Part shown: positions 52,759 through 61,930 of the stretch, piece after piece
How positions within the stretch are numbered: the first letter of the stretch is position 1
How the letters are laid out: every line of letters starts with the position of its first letter
From: Rhodobacter sp.
GTDB lineage: Bacteria; Pseudomonadota; Alphaproteobacteria; Rhodobacterales; Rhodobacteraceae
Length of the DNA stretch: 64,000 nucleotides
Direction of reading: 5' to 3'
Assembly: GCA_030065095.1 (NCBI GenBank)
Contig: JASJDP010000026.1
Location: forward strand, 1-64,000
Notes under the pieces: model-generated
Databases searched by the model: none
What the model was told of the DNA's origin: nothing
What the model saw: only the letters and a program-made list of their open reading frames with translations
Position numbers and translations under genes: made by a program

Positions 52759-54467
52759 TGACCGGAAGGGATGCGCCAGAGATGACGGCCGGCGGGGCGA
52801 TCTTTCCCCGCCTGAAAGCTTTGGGCGTCGACTATGTCTTTGCCAATTCCGGTACCGATTTCCCGCCGATCATCGAAGGACTGGCCGAAGCCGCCGCCAA
52901 CGGCCAGGATTTGCCGCAGGCCCTGGTGATCCCGCACGAGCATGCCGCGATGGGCATGGCGCACGGCTATTATCTGATGACCGGGCGGTCACAGGCAGTG
53001 ATGCTGCACACCAATGTCGGCCTGGCAAACGGCGCCATCGGCGCGATCAACGCCGCCTGCGAACACATCCCGGTGCTGCTGATGTCGGGCCGCACGCCGG
53101 TGACCGAGCACTCGCGGTTCGGGACCCGCACCGTTCCCATCGGCTGGGGGCAGGAGATGCGCGACCAGACCGCGCTGGTGCGCGAGGCGGCCAAGTGGGA
53201 CACGGACCTGCGGTATCCCGAACAGATTGCCGCGATGCTCGACCGCGCGCATGCAATCGCAAATTCGACACCGAAGGGTCCGGTGTATCTGTCGCTGCCG
53301 CGCGAAGTGCTGTGCGAAACGGTTACCGCCAACGGCATCGGGGCGCCGCCGTCGATGCAGCCCGCGCGCGCGGCCCCGGACCCTGCCGCCCTCGCGACCG
53401 CGGCCGAATGGCTGGCTGGCGCGGACCATCCGCTGATCGTTGCCCAGCGGGGCTCGGGCGGACCGGCCAGCTTTGCCGCCTTCGCCGATTGGTGCGCCGA
53501 TTGGGGCATCGCGCTTTGCAGCTGGTGGGCCACGGCCCTGGCCCTGCCGACCGATCACCCCAGCCATATCGGCCCCGACCCCAATCCGTGGCTGGCCGAG
53601 GCGGATGTGGTCGTCGTGCTCGACAGTCTTGCTCCCTGGTGGCCCGACAAGCACCCGCTGAATCCGGCGGCAAGGGTCATCAACATCGGTCCCGACCCGA
53701 TCTTCAGCCGCTTTCCGGCGCGGACCTTCAAGTCGGACCTGTCCATCACAGGCGAGTCCGCCGACACGATCCCTGCCCTGATCGCGGCAATGAAGGATTT
53801 GCCGCGGGACGAAGAACGGCTGACCCACCGCCGCGCCGCGCTGGCCCGAGAGTCGGCGCAGCTGCGCGCCGCCACGCGCATGGCCGCCGCGGACAGCGGC
53901 GCCAAGGGCATTACGAAGGCCTATGTGAGCCTCTGCCTCGGCGACGCGCTCGAGGAGCGGGTTTCGACTGTACTGTCAGAGCTCGGCGCGATCCTCGGGC
54001 CGCTGGAGCGCCGCGCGCACAAGTCGTGGTTTCAGGAGCCGCATTCAGGCGGCTTGGGCTGGTCGTTCCCGGCCGCGCTCGGCGCGAAGCTGGCAGAGCG
54101 TGACCGCACGGTTGTGGCCACGATGGGTGACGGCAGCTATATGTTCGCTAACCCCACCGCCTGCCACCAGATCGCCGAAGCGCTGGATCTCGCCATTCTG
54201 GTCATCGTGCTGAACAACGCCGAGTGGGGTGCGGTGCGCGGTTCGGTCAAGGGGATCTATCCCGGCGGCTTTGCGGCGAAGGCCAACGAGATGCCGTTGA
54301 CGGCGCTCAAGCCAAGCCCGGACTTTACCAAGACGGCCGAGGCCAGCCGCGCCTGGACCCGGACCGTCACCGATCCGGCCAAGGTGACGCAGGCGATCGG
54401 GGACGCGCTCGCAGCGACGGATGGCGGCCGCCTGGCGCTGCTCGACATCAGGATCCTGCCTGACTAG
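52758..54467 (+). CDS. Thiamine diphosphate-dependent enzyme (acetolactate synthase/benzoylformate decarboxylase-like)
   Basis: The 569-residue protein has the three-domain ThDP decarboxylase layout. There is a catalytic Glu in PHEHAAMGMAHGY (E61), a central Rossmann-like domain (about residues 195-345) and the ThDP-binding GDGSYMFANP...IVLNNAEWGA in the C-terminal domain. It acts on a 2-oxo acid or related substrate. True acetolactate synthase is less likely, because no small subunit is nearby and it is tied to a TRAP carboxylate importer. The start is ATG 52758. Confidence 0.85.
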   Translation: MTGRDAPEMTAGGAIFPRLKALGVDYVFANSGTDFPPIIEGLAEAAANGQDLPQALVIPHEHAAMGMAHGYYLMTGRSQAVMLHTNVGLANGAIGAINAACEHIPVLLMSGRTPVTEHSRFGTRTVPIGWGQEMRDQTALVREAAKWDTDLRYPEQIAAMLDRAHAIANSTPKGPVYLSLPREVLCETVTANGIGAPPSMQPARAAPDPAALATAAEWLAGADHPLIVAQRGSGGPASFAAFADWCADWGIALCSWWATALALPTDHPSHIGPDPNPWLAEADVVVVLDSLAPWWPDKHPLNPAARVINIGPDPIFSRFPARTFKSDLSITGESADTIPALIAAMKDLPRDEERLTHRRAALARESAQLRAATRMAAADSGAKGITKAYVSLCLGDALEERVSTVLSELGAILGPLERRAHKSWFQEPHSGGLGWSFPAALGAKLAERDRTVVATMGDGSYMFANPTACHQIAEALDLAILVIVLNNAEWGAVRGSVKGIYPGGFAAKANEMPLTALKPSPDFTKTAEASRAWTRTVTDPAKVTQAIGDALAATDGGRLALLDIRILPD

Positions 54468-54632
54468 CCGTTGGGAAAACGGCCGGTGAGTGTGTCGCCG
54501 CCAATTCATGCCAATCGCCTTGACAGCCTGCATGGGCCAGGGGGCTCGGAGCGGCCGGACGGTCTCAAGGCCAGGTTCGATCGGACGATCCGGGGCGGCA
54601 CCGGTCGCAGCGTTTGGACAATGACGGCAGAG

Positions 54633-54661
54633 TTGCATATGGTTTATATTAGTTATACTAT
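54633..54661 (+). promoter_or_regulatory. Promoter with overlapping dyad upstream of the crotonase gene
   Basis: A -35-like TTGCAT (54633-54638) and -10-like TACTAT (54656-54661) are 17 bases apart. An imperfect AT-rich palindrome, ATATTAGTTATACTAT, covers 54646-54661. Its size and AT content suit a MarR-family operator, and a MarR gene lies in the same operon. Confidence 0.55.
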
Positions 54662-54703
54662 ATAATTAAATGAACGAAACCGTCCTGCCCTAGTGGATCC
54701 AAC

Positions 54704-55471
54704 ATGGCCTCGCCGATCCTGACAATCGACCGCGACGGGCCGGTCGCGACGCTGACGATGAACCGGCCGGACAAGCGCAACGCGATGTCGGACGGCCTGA
54801 TGGCGGAAATCGACGGGTTTGTCTCGCAACCGCCAGAGGGCACGAAGGTCGTCGTCCTGACCGGGACGGCGGGGCATTTTTGTTCGGGTCTCGACCTTGG
54901 CGAACATGTCTCGCGCGATGCCGAAGGCACGATGCACCATTCGCGTGGATGGCATGGCGTCATGGACCGCATCCAGTTCGGCGGCCTGCCGGTCGTCTCG
55001 GCCATGTTCGGCGCGGTGATCGGCGGCGGTTTGGAACTGGCTGCCGCAACCCATGTGCGAGTTGCAGAGCCCTCGACCATCTTTCAACTGCCCGAGGGCC
55101 GGCGGGGCATATTCGTCGGCGGCGGCGCATCCGTGCGGATCGGCCGCATCCTCGGGCCGGACCGGATGACCGAGATGATGCTGACCGGACGCAAATACTC
55201 GGCCGAGGAAGGGCTGGCGCTGGGGCTGACGCATTATGTCGTGAGCGACGGCGAGGCGCTGGCCCGCGCCCAGGACCTGGCCCGCAAGATCGCCGAAAAC
55301 GCCCCCCTGTCGAACTACATCATGATCCAGGCGCTGGCGCGGATCGGGGATATGAGCCGTGCGGACGGGCTTTTCACCGAAAGCCTTTGCGCGGCGATCA
55401 CCCAGACCAGTCCCGATGCGCTGGAAGGTCTGCAGGCCTTTCTCGCCAAGCGCGACCCGAGCTTTCGGTGA
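54704..55471 (+). CDS. Crotonase-family enzyme (enoyl-CoA hydratase/hydroxycinnamoyl-CoA hydratase candidate)
   Basis: The 255-residue protein shows the crotonase pattern: NRPDKRNAMSDGLMAEI (residues 19-35), the oxyanion-hole HFCSGLDLGE (about 62-71) and GAVIGGGLELAAATHVRVAE, with an acidic residue in FQLPEGRRGIF. It probably hydrates the side-chain double bond of an aryl-CoA ester made by the ligase downstream. Whether it also cleaves (hydratase-lyase) is not decidable. It is first in a four-gene operon. Confidence 0.87.
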   Translation: MASPILTIDRDGPVATLTMNRPDKRNAMSDGLMAEIDGFVSQPPEGTKVVVLTGTAGHFCSGLDLGEHVSRDAEGTMHHSRGWHGVMDRIQFGGLPVVSAMFGAVIGGGLELAAATHVRVAEPSTIFQLPEGRRGIFVGGGASVRIGRILGPDRMTEMMLTGRKYSAEEGLALGLTHYVVSDGEALARAQDLARKIAENAPLSNYIMIQALARIGDMSRADGLFTESLCAAITQTSPDALEGLQAFLAKRDPSFR

Positions 55472-55475
55472 GCCC

Positions 55476-55958
55476 ATGACACCCCCTGCGCGCATGCCAT
55501 CACGGGCCGTGACCGATATCAGTGACGCGACCCTGCAACGCTTCGCCGGTTACCGGATGAAACGGGCCTTCAACGTGATCCGTGACGACTTGCATCTTGT
55601 GCTGAAACCCTTCGATCTGCGCATGCTGACCTATACCGCACTGGTGCTGATCGTCGACAATCCCGGGCTGCGCCAGGCGCAGCTCGCCGACGCGATGGAT
55701 GTCGAACGCCCGAATGTTGTCGTCATCGTCGACGAATTGGAGCAGCGCGGGCTGATCGTGCGCGATCCTGCGCCGAACGACCGCCGCGCCTATGCGCTGA
55801 ACCCGACACCGGCCGGAGAACACCTTTGCGCAACCGCCTTGACGGCGGTCGAACGCCACGAGGAGCGGCTGATGGCCGGGATCGATGCAGAGACAAGGGC
55901 GGCGATGTTCGCCGGGTTGGAGGCGATCCGGCGCGGATCGGACCGGAGGGTGAAATGA
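55476..55958 (+). CDS. MarR family transcriptional regulator
   Basis: The 160-residue protein has a winged helix (about residues 45-115) with LRQAQLADAMDVERPNVVVI as the HTH, DELEQRGLIVRDPAPNDRRA and a wing typical of MarR. MarR proteins often sense aryl-CoA or phenolic ligands in hydroxycinnamate operons (for example HcaR, FerR). The gene starts four bases after the crotonase stop and overlaps the ligase gene by four bases. The AT-rich dyad before the operon is its likely site. Confidence 0.9.
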   Translation: MTPPARMPSRAVTDISDATLQRFAGYRMKRAFNVIRDDLHLVLKPFDLRMLTYTALVLIVDNPGLRQAQLADAMDVERPNVVVIVDELEQRGLIVRDPAPNDRRAYALNPTPAGEHLCATALTAVERHEERLMAGIDAETRAAMFAGLEAIRRGSDRRVK

Positions 55959-57751
55959 CCCGGCAAGACCCGGAGTTCCCGGCGCATTCGGTGACCGTCG
56001 AGGCGCGTGCCGACGGATCGTTGATCCTTCGGTCGGGCCGCCCGCTTGGGCCGGTGGCCCGCGATACCGGCGTCTGGCTGCATCGCTGGGCCGAGGAAAC
56101 GCCAAACCGGGTCTTCGTCGCCGAGCGCGATGGCGATGGCTGGCGCGAGGTGACCTATGCCGAGATGCTGGCACTCGTACGCCGGACAGCGACCGGGTTG
56201 CTGCGGCGCGACCTCGGCCGCGACCGGCCCATCGCCGTGATCTCGGGCCCCTCGGTCGATCATGCCGTCCTGACGCTGGCCGCACAATACGCGGGCATCC
56301 CGACCGTCCCCCTGGCCGAACAATACGCGGTGATCCCGCAGGCGCATGGCCGGCTTCGGTATTGTGTGGGAAAGACCGCGCCGGGGATGGTCTACGCTGC
56401 CGACGGCGCCCGCTTTCGCGAGGCTCTGTCGTTAGAGATCTTCGACGGCGTGGAAAGGGTCGTCTCGACGACCCCGGGCACCGGGATGACGGTGTTTTCC
56501 AATCTGGCCACCCACGCCACCAAGGCCGTCGACGCGGCATATTCCAGGGTCGGCCCCGACACGCTGGCGAAGATCCTGTTCACCTCGGGTTCGACATCGG
56601 ACCCCAAAGGGGTGCCGCAGACCCAACGCATGATGTGCGTCAACCAGGCGCAATACCTTGCGTGCCTGCCGATTCTCGGCGCCAAGCCGCACAAGATGCT
56701 CGACTGGCTGCCGTGGAACCATGTCTTTGCGGGCAGTTCGAATTTCAACATGATGCTGTCGAACGGCGGCTCGCTGTATCTCGACGACGGCAAGCCCACC
56801 GGACCTCTGGCCGAGCGCAGCATCGAGAACATGAAGATGCACCAGAGCACGCTGAACTTTGACGTTCCGGTTGCGCATGCCATGCAGGTGGCCGCATTGC
56901 ATCAGGATGCCGAGCTGAGGCGCAAGTATTTCGACGCACTCGATATCTTCTTCTATGCCGGGGCTTCGCTGCCATCCGATGTCTGGTCGGCGGTGGAAGA
57001 GATGAGCCTGGCCGAGACCGGCACGACCCCGATGATGATGTCGAGCTGGGGACTGACCGAGACGGCGCCGTCGGCCCTGATCTACCACGAAAAGGGGGCC
57101 GGTCCCGGCATGGTGGGGGTGCCGGTGCCGGGGCTGGAGGCCAAGCTGATCCCGCAAGGCGACAACCGGTTCGAGATCCGGGTGCGCGGGCCGAATGTCT
57201 TTGCGGGCTATTTCGACGATCCCGCGCGAAGTGTCGCGGCGTTCGACGACGAAGGTTTCTTCATCACCGGCGACGCGATGCGGTTCGTCGATCCCGGCGA
57301 CGCAACCCGCGGCCTGCGGTTCGACGGGCGCATCGGCGAGGACTTCAAGCTGGTCACCGGCACCTGGGTGCAGGCCTCGACCCTGCGGCTGAACGCGCTG
57401 GCGGCCCTGGCCGGGCAGGTCGCCGACATCGTGGTCGTGGGCGAGGGACGGTCCGAGATCGGCCTGCTGATCTTTCCCCCCGCCGGGCTTGGGCTGTCGA
57501 AACAGGGTGGCGTGGTAGAGAACGCGGATTATGCGGGCGGTCTGCGCGCCAAGCTGCAAGACATTGCGGCAACCGCCACCGGATCGTCCAACCGCATCAC
57601 CCGCGCCCTGGTGATGGCCGAGCCGCCGCATGTGGGGGACGGCGAGATCACCGCCAAGGGCAGTCTCAACGTCCGCACCATCACGCTGCGCCGCAAGGCA
57701 TTGCTGGACCGTCTTTACGACGACCGGGACCCCGCGGTCATCCACATCTGA
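55955..57751 (+). CDS. fcs: Feruloyl-CoA synthase-type acyl-CoA ligase
   Basis: The 598-residue AMP-forming ligase has the P-loop LFTSGSTSDPKGVPQTQRMM (about residues 207-226), the ATP motif SSWGLTETAPSAL (about 360) and GDAMRFVD with the ribose-binding Asp. KMLDWLPWNHVFAGSSNFNM and SLYLDDGKP are features of the Fcs subgroup, which activates ferulate, coumarate or caffeate to CoA esters. It lacks the C-terminal PTGK-like swing of ordinary synthetases in a typical form, having GEITAKGSLN. The MarR gene and crotonase gene precede it. Confidence 0.82.
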   Translation: MTRQDPEFPAHSVTVEARADGSLILRSGRPLGPVARDTGVWLHRWAEETPNRVFVAERDGDGWREVTYAEMLALVRRTATGLLRRDLGRDRPIAVISGPSVDHAVLTLAAQYAGIPTVPLAEQYAVIPQAHGRLRYCVGKTAPGMVYAADGARFREALSLEIFDGVERVVSTTPGTGMTVFSNLATHATKAVDAAYSRVGPDTLAKILFTSGSTSDPKGVPQTQRMMCVNQAQYLACLPILGAKPHKMLDWLPWNHVFAGSSNFNMMLSNGGSLYLDDGKPTGPLAERSIENMKMHQSTLNFDVPVAHAMQVAALHQDAELRRKYFDALDIFFYAGASLPSDVWSAVEEMSLAETGTTPMMMSSWGLTETAPSALIYHEKGAGPGMVGVPVPGLEAKLIPQGDNRFEIRVRGPNVFAGYFDDPARSVAAFDDEGFFITGDAMRFVDPGDATRGLRFDGRIGEDFKLVTGTWVQASTLRLNALAALAGQVADIVVVGEGRSEIGLLIFPPAGLGLSKQGGVVENADYAGGLRAKLQDIAATATGSSNRITRALVMAEPPHVGDGEITAKGSLNVRTITLRRKALLDRLYDDRDPAVIHI

Positions 57752-57759
57752 GGCTTCCC

Positions 57760-58632
57760 ATGATCGACCTGCAAAAAATCCGCGCCATCGACATTCACAC
57801 CCATGCCGAGGAACCCTGCGGCTGCCATTCCGACGACGGCTATGACGAGTTGCAGTCGACCATGGCGCGGTATTTCCGCGCGCCTTGGGACCACCCGCCG
57901 ACAATTCCGGAAACGGCGGCACATTACCGGGACCAGAAGATTGCCGCCGTGATCTTCCCCGTCGATGCGGAACGCGAGACCGGGTACCGGCGCTATTCCA
58001 ACGACGAGGTGATCGAACTGGTCGCCCAGAACGACGACGTGCTGATCCCATTTGCCAGCATCGACCCCTGGAAGGGCAAGATGGGCGTGCGCGAGGCGAA
58101 GCGGCTGATCGCGGATTTCGGGATAAAAGGGTTCAAGTTCCACCCCACCTTCCAGGGCTTCTATGCCAACGACCGCATGGCCTATCCGCTCTACGAGGTG
58201 CTGCAGGAGGCCGGTTGCATCGCGCTTTTCCACACCGGCCAGACGGGCGTCGGATCGGGCATGCGCGGCGGCAATAGGATGCGCCTGAAATATTCCAACC
58301 CGATGTACATGGACGACGTCGCGGTGGATTTTCCGGACCTGAAGATCATCCTCGCCCACCCGTCCTTTCCCTGGCAGGAAGAGGCGCTGGCCGTCGCCCA
58401 GCACAAGCCCAACGTCTATATCGACCTGTCTGGCTGGTCGCCGAAATACTTCCCCGACATCCTGGTCCGGTACTGCAATTCGATTCTGAAACGGAAGGTT
58501 CTGTTCGGGTCCGACTGGCCGATGATCACGCCCGAACGCTGGCTGAGCGATTTCGAGACGATCGCCATCAAGGACGAGCTGCGCGAGGATATCGTCAAGG
58601 GCAACGCCGCCCGTCTTTTGGGATTGGCATAG
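57760..58632 (+). CDS. Amidohydrolase family (ACMSD-like) protein, candidate aryl beta-ketoacyl-CoA hydrolase
   Basis: The 290-residue protein has IDIHTHAEEP (HxH, residues 11-20), GFKFHPTFQGFYAN, LFHTGQTGVGSG and LFGSDWPMI with the late Asp, marks of metal-dependent hydrolases of the ACMSD/amidohydrolase-2 group. In alphaproteobacterial hydroxycinnamate pathways that remove two carbons from the CoA ester by beta-oxidation, an amidohydrolase of this type hydrolyses the 4-hydroxyphenyl beta-ketoacyl-CoA. The gene is nine bases after the ligase, which fits that role, but the assignment is inferred. Confidence 0.78.
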   Translation: MIDLQKIRAIDIHTHAEEPCGCHSDDGYDELQSTMARYFRAPWDHPPTIPETAAHYRDQKIAAVIFPVDAERETGYRRYSNDEVIELVAQNDDVLIPFASIDPWKGKMGVREAKRLIADFGIKGFKFHPTFQGFYANDRMAYPLYEVLQEAGCIALFHTGQTGVGSGMRGGNRMRLKYSNPMYMDDVAVDFPDLKIILAHPSFPWQEEALAVAQHKPNVYIDLSGWSPKYFPDILVRYCNSILKRKVLFGSDWPMITPERWLSDFETIAIKDELREDIVKGNAARLLGLA

Positions 58633-58658
58633 CGCGCCGGCCCGGGATCAGGGCGGGA

Positions 58659-58994
58659 TCACTCCCGGGTCATCTCCACGATGACGCCGTCCTCGAAATG
58701 CAGCATCCGGTCATCGGCCGGATAGCCGAGCAGCGCGGCGGAATAGATCTTTCCGGCATCGAGGTCGATGACCAGAGACACCAGGTCGCCGATGCTTTCC
58801 TCGTGCCAGACGGTGTGGATCAGGCCCGGCCGGATTTCGCGGGACCGGTAGGGGATGTCGCTGTTGCGGCTGCTGACCCCGCCTGTATCGCCAATGGCCT
58901 CGTATGACGCCAACCCGTCGCGGAACGAGACGACGAAGTGCAGGCCGCCGGAATAGATGTAGTCGATGGTTGTCCCGTCCATCAGTTCGGCCAT
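58659..58994 (-). CDS. MoaF-like calycin-fold small protein
   Basis: The 111-residue protein resembles the MoaF-related domain. It has IDYIYSGGLHFVVSFRDG (about residues 10-27), a run of short beta strands and LDAGKIYSAALLGYPADD near the C-terminus. No signal peptide is seen. Related proteins occur beside aromatic-degradation genes and may bind a small molecule. No activity is known for most. It follows the double-OsmC gene by three bases, so the two are made together. Confidence 0.6.
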   Translation of the reverse strand: MAELMDGTTIDYIYSGGLHFVVSFRDGLASYEAIGDTGGVSSRNSDIPYRSREIRPGLIHTVWHEESIGDLVSLVIDLDAGKIYSAALLGYPADDRMLHFEDGVIVEMTRE

Positions 58995-58997
58995 GGC

Positions 58998-60179
58998 TCA
59001 GATCCTCCGCAGCTTGAGCTTGGCCTTCAGATCGGTGCGGCAGAAGGCATGCAGGAAACAGGTTTGTTCGGAGATATCCAGCATCTCCTGTGCGGTCTCG
59101 TCGGGCTCCGAGGTCTCCAGATAGACATGGGTTTCAACCGGGTCCGCCTCGCCTGCCCTGCCGGTGCCGCCCGAGGCACCCCCGAGGCTGAAATGGGTGT
59201 CTTGAACGATGCGGTAATCCGGCAGGTCGAGATCGAGCATCGACACGAAGCGGCCGAACTGGGTCATGAAGCAAAACCCGATTCCGGCGCTGATCAACGT
59301 GGCTGCATCTGGGGCGCGGCCGTCTTCGGAACTGAGAAACCGGAACGAGGTGCCCCAAGGCGAGTACTGCATCTGCTGGATCTCCGTCAGCCCATCCGTC
59401 CGCAGCGTGGCAACGGCGCCGATGTTGAGCCGGCGGTCCTGTTCGTCGCTCAGCGACGATCCGCCGGCCGCCGTGCCCTTGGCCACCGGCTTTTTCGGCG
59501 TCGGTCCGACGGGCTGCATCAGGCGGTCCGGGCCGGGCCCGGCGAGGGCGGCGGCGAAGCGGTCGCCCGGGTCCGGAAGGATCGGCGCATCCAGCTCTGC
59601 GGCCTTGTTTGTCGGCAGTTCGTCACCGTTCCTGGCCAGTTTGAAGAGGCTGCCGATCTGCCCGCGCATCAGCCCGTTCAGCGGTGAGGCACAGATCGCG
59701 TCGATCAAAAACTGGGTCAGTTTGGACTCATCGAGATCGCAGTCGATCTCGACCGTCACCTCGATATTCTCGGCCCCGCCAACCATCGTACGCTTTGGCA
59801 TCGAACCTTTCATCGTGTAGTAATTGTCTTGGATCAGCCGCAATTTGCGGATCTCCACGGCCCGGTCCTGTGCCAGCGCCTTGATTTCGTTCATGAAGCT
59901 CGCGGCCATACCCGCCGACAGAAAGGCCAGCGGGCACGGCGCGGCATCATGCCCGTTCAAATAGGGCCCCTCGTCCGACACATGCCGCCAGGTGTCGCCG
60001 GTCCTGGCAGACCGGACCAGCGCCTCTTTCTGGAATCCGCTCAGCGACCGGACCCAGGTGCGCAGGGCGTCGCCCTTGCGGTTTTGCGGGGCCGCGATGC
60101 CCACCGCATCCGCATTCACGACCTTGAAGAACGGGGCCAGACCGCTGGTGCCGATGATGTCTTCGCCGAGTTTCGTCAT
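58998..60179 (-). CDS. Tandem OsmC-domain protein
   Basis: The 393-residue protein has two OsmC-like halves, roughly residues 30-175 and 240-385. They are joined by a Pro/Ala/Gly-rich linker (LMQPVGPTPKKPVAKGTAAG). The first half has APCPLAFLSAGMAASF, with the cysteine in the usual OsmC position, and the second has ISAGIGFCFMTQFGRF. Single-domain OsmC/Ohr proteins are dimeric thiol peroxidases, and here one chain may form the dimer. A hydroperoxide role is not certain, because resolving-cysteine spacing is irregular. ATG 60179 follows AAGGA. Confidence 0.75.
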   Translation of the reverse strand: MTKLGEDIIGTSGLAPFFKVVNADAVGIAAPQNRKGDALRTWVRSLSGFQKEALVRSARTGDTWRHVSDEGPYLNGHDAAPCPLAFLSAGMAASFMNEIKALAQDRAVEIRKLRLIQDNYYTMKGSMPKRTMVGGAENIEVTVEIDCDLDESKLTQFLIDAICASPLNGLMRGQIGSLFKLARNGDELPTNKAAELDAPILPDPGDRFAAALAGPGPDRLMQPVGPTPKKPVAKGTAAGGSSLSDEQDRRLNIGAVATLRTDGLTEIQQMQYSPWGTSFRFLSSEDGRAPDAATLISAGIGFCFMTQFGRFVSMLDLDLPDYRIVQDTHFSLGGASGGTGRAGEADPVETHVYLETSEPDETAQEMLDISEQTCFLHAFCRTDLKAKLKLRRI

Positions 60180-60367
60180 GGATTCCAAATTCCTTGCTGC
60201 GAATACAATTTAGCATTCCCGCGCACTGGTCGAGACATCGCCCAGATGACGGCCGCCGTCAAATACCCGCCCCGCCCTTTGGGGGAGAAAACCCGCCGGG
60301 AAAGATCGCCATCCACGGGTGAAACTGGGCGGCAGGTTTCTGTTGGGGATCCTTCGGGCAAGCGCCT

Positions 60368-61120
60368 TCAGCGCTTGGCGGCGTAGTACGACACCCGGCG
60401 TTCCAGGTAGGCCAGGAATTCCGAGATCGTGAAGGCCAGGGCAAACAGCACGATCAGCACCGCCCAGAAATGCCCCATCAGGAAATTGGCGGAATAAAGC
60501 TCGAACAGCGCACCGAAGCCGACGATCGAGATCAGCAACTGGCCGATGATCACCCCCTTGACGGCACGGATGATGCCGATGCGGACACCGCCCAGGATTT
60601 CCGGCAGCGCGGCCCAGAAGTAGATCTTGAAGAACGCATCCACCGGCGAGGCACCGAAACTGTGCGCCATCTCGACCAGCGAGCGGTTGATCTGTTTCAC
60701 CCCGGCGCGCGAGTTCAGGATGATGATCCAGATCCCGAACAGTGTCGTCGTGATGATGATCGCCTTCATGCCGAACCCGAAAAGCACCATCAGCACCGGC
60801 ACGAGCGCGGTCAGCGGCGCGCTGAGAAAGACGTTCACCCAGGGCAGCAGCAGTTCGTCCAGCAAACGGTTCTTGCCCATCAGAATTCCGACCGGGATGC
60901 CGATGATGATGGCAAAACCGACACCAGCCAGAAAGGCATAGGCCGTCTCGGCCAGGGCTTTCTGGAATGCGGCGGTGCCGATGACGGTGTAGAGCGTCGC
61001 GACGACCTCGGACAGCGGCGGGACGAAGAAGGTCAGCTTCAGCCGGCCGACCAGTTCCCACAGCAGACCCCAGACGATCAGCGACGACATGCCCGGCAGG
61101 CGGTATCCGAAGACGATCAT
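60368..61120 (-). CDS. NitT/TauT-type ABC transporter permease (second)
   Basis: The 250-residue permease has about six helices and the inner-membrane coupling loop EMAHSFGASPVDAFFKIYFW (EAA motif, about residues 147-166). It is the second permease of an importer that also has a first permease and an ATPase upstream. Two non-identical permeases suggest a heterodimer. The substrate class (nitrate, sulfonate, pyrimidine precursor or phthalate-like) cannot be read from it. Confidence 0.9.
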   Translation of the reverse strand: MIVFGYRLPGMSSLIVWGLLWELVGRLKLTFFVPPLSEVVATLYTVIGTAAFQKALAETAYAFLAGVGFAIIIGIPVGILMGKNRLLDELLLPWVNVFLSAPLTALVPVLMVLFGFGMKAIIITTTLFGIWIIILNSRAGVKQINRSLVEMAHSFGASPVDAFFKIYFWAALPEILGGVRIGIIRAVKGVIIGQLLISIVGFGALFELYSANFLMGHFWAVLIVLFALAFTISEFLAYLERRVSYYAAKR

Positions 61121-61123
61121 GCG

Positions 61124-61930
61124 CTATTCCACATACGACCGCAGCGACGCCCAGATCTGGTCGACGATGTCGAGATATTCCGGGTCGCGGCGGATGTTGT
61201 CGACGCCCTTGCTGCGAAAGCTCGACGGGCGGATGATTTCGGACACCCGGCTGGGGCGCGGCAGCAGGATGGCGATCTGGTCCGAGACATAGACCGCCTC
61301 TTCGATCGAGTGGGTGACGAAGATGAAAGTCTTGTTCTCGTGCTGCACCAGCGCCAGCAGGTCCTCCTGGAACTTGCGGCGTGTCTGTTCGTCGACGGCC
61401 GAAAACGGTTCGTCCATCAGCAGAACCTGCGCATCGACCGAAAGCGCGCGGGCCAGGCCGACGCGCTGGCGCATCCCGCCCGAAAGCTCGTGGGGATAGC
61501 TATGCTCGAAGCCGGACAGTCCGACCTCGGCGATGTATTTTGCAGCGATCCCTTCGCGTTCGGACTTTGCCACACCGCGCATTTCCAGCCCGAAAGCCAC
61601 ATTGCGCATCACCGTGGCCCAGGGCAGCAGCGCAAAATCCTGAAACACGAAGGCCCGGTCCGGTCCCGGCCCCGTGACCGTGTGGCCGTTGACCTCGACC
61701 TCGCCTGCGCTCGGCTGCAATAGCCCGGCGATGATTTTCAGCAGCGTCGTCTTTCCGCAGCCGGACGGGCCGAGAAGCGAGGTCAGCTGTCCGCGCGGGA
61801 ACTCCAGCGAAAGGTCGCGCAACGCCTCGACCGCGCCGTAGTTCTTCGAGATGTTGCGGGCCGAAACCGCGCTCTCGTAGTCGGCGGGCTCGGCCTGCCC
61901 GAAGGCCGCTTTAGTCTGAGACATAACCAC
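61124..61930 (-). CDS. NitT/TauT-type ABC transporter ATP-binding protein
   Basis: The 268-residue ATPase has Walker A GPSGCGKTT (about residues 54-62), FVFQDFALLPWATV (Q loop), signature LSGGMRQRVGLARAL and Walker B VLLMDEPFSAVD. The start chosen is GTG 61930, since AAGGA lies seven bases upstream. An ATG two codons later is possible. It overlaps the first permease gene by 20 bases. Confidence 0.93.
   Translation of the reverse strand: MVMSQTKAAFGQAEPADYESAVSARNISKNYGAVEALRDLSLEFPRGQLTSLLGPSGCGKTTLLKIIAGLLQPSAGEVEVNGHTVTGPGPDRAFVFQDFALLPWATVMRNVAFGLEMRGVAKSEREGIAAKYIAEVGLSGFEHSYPHELSGGMRQRVGLARALSVDAQVLLMDEPFSAVDEQTRRKFQEDLLALVQHENKTFIFVTHSIEEAVYVSDQIAILLPRPSRVSEIIRPSSFRSKGVDNIRRDPEYLDIVDQIWASLRSYVE

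Noticed and set aside
56432-58051. A 539-codon minus-strand open frame
   Set aside because: Antisense to the feruloyl-CoA synthase-type ligase; no recognisable domain.
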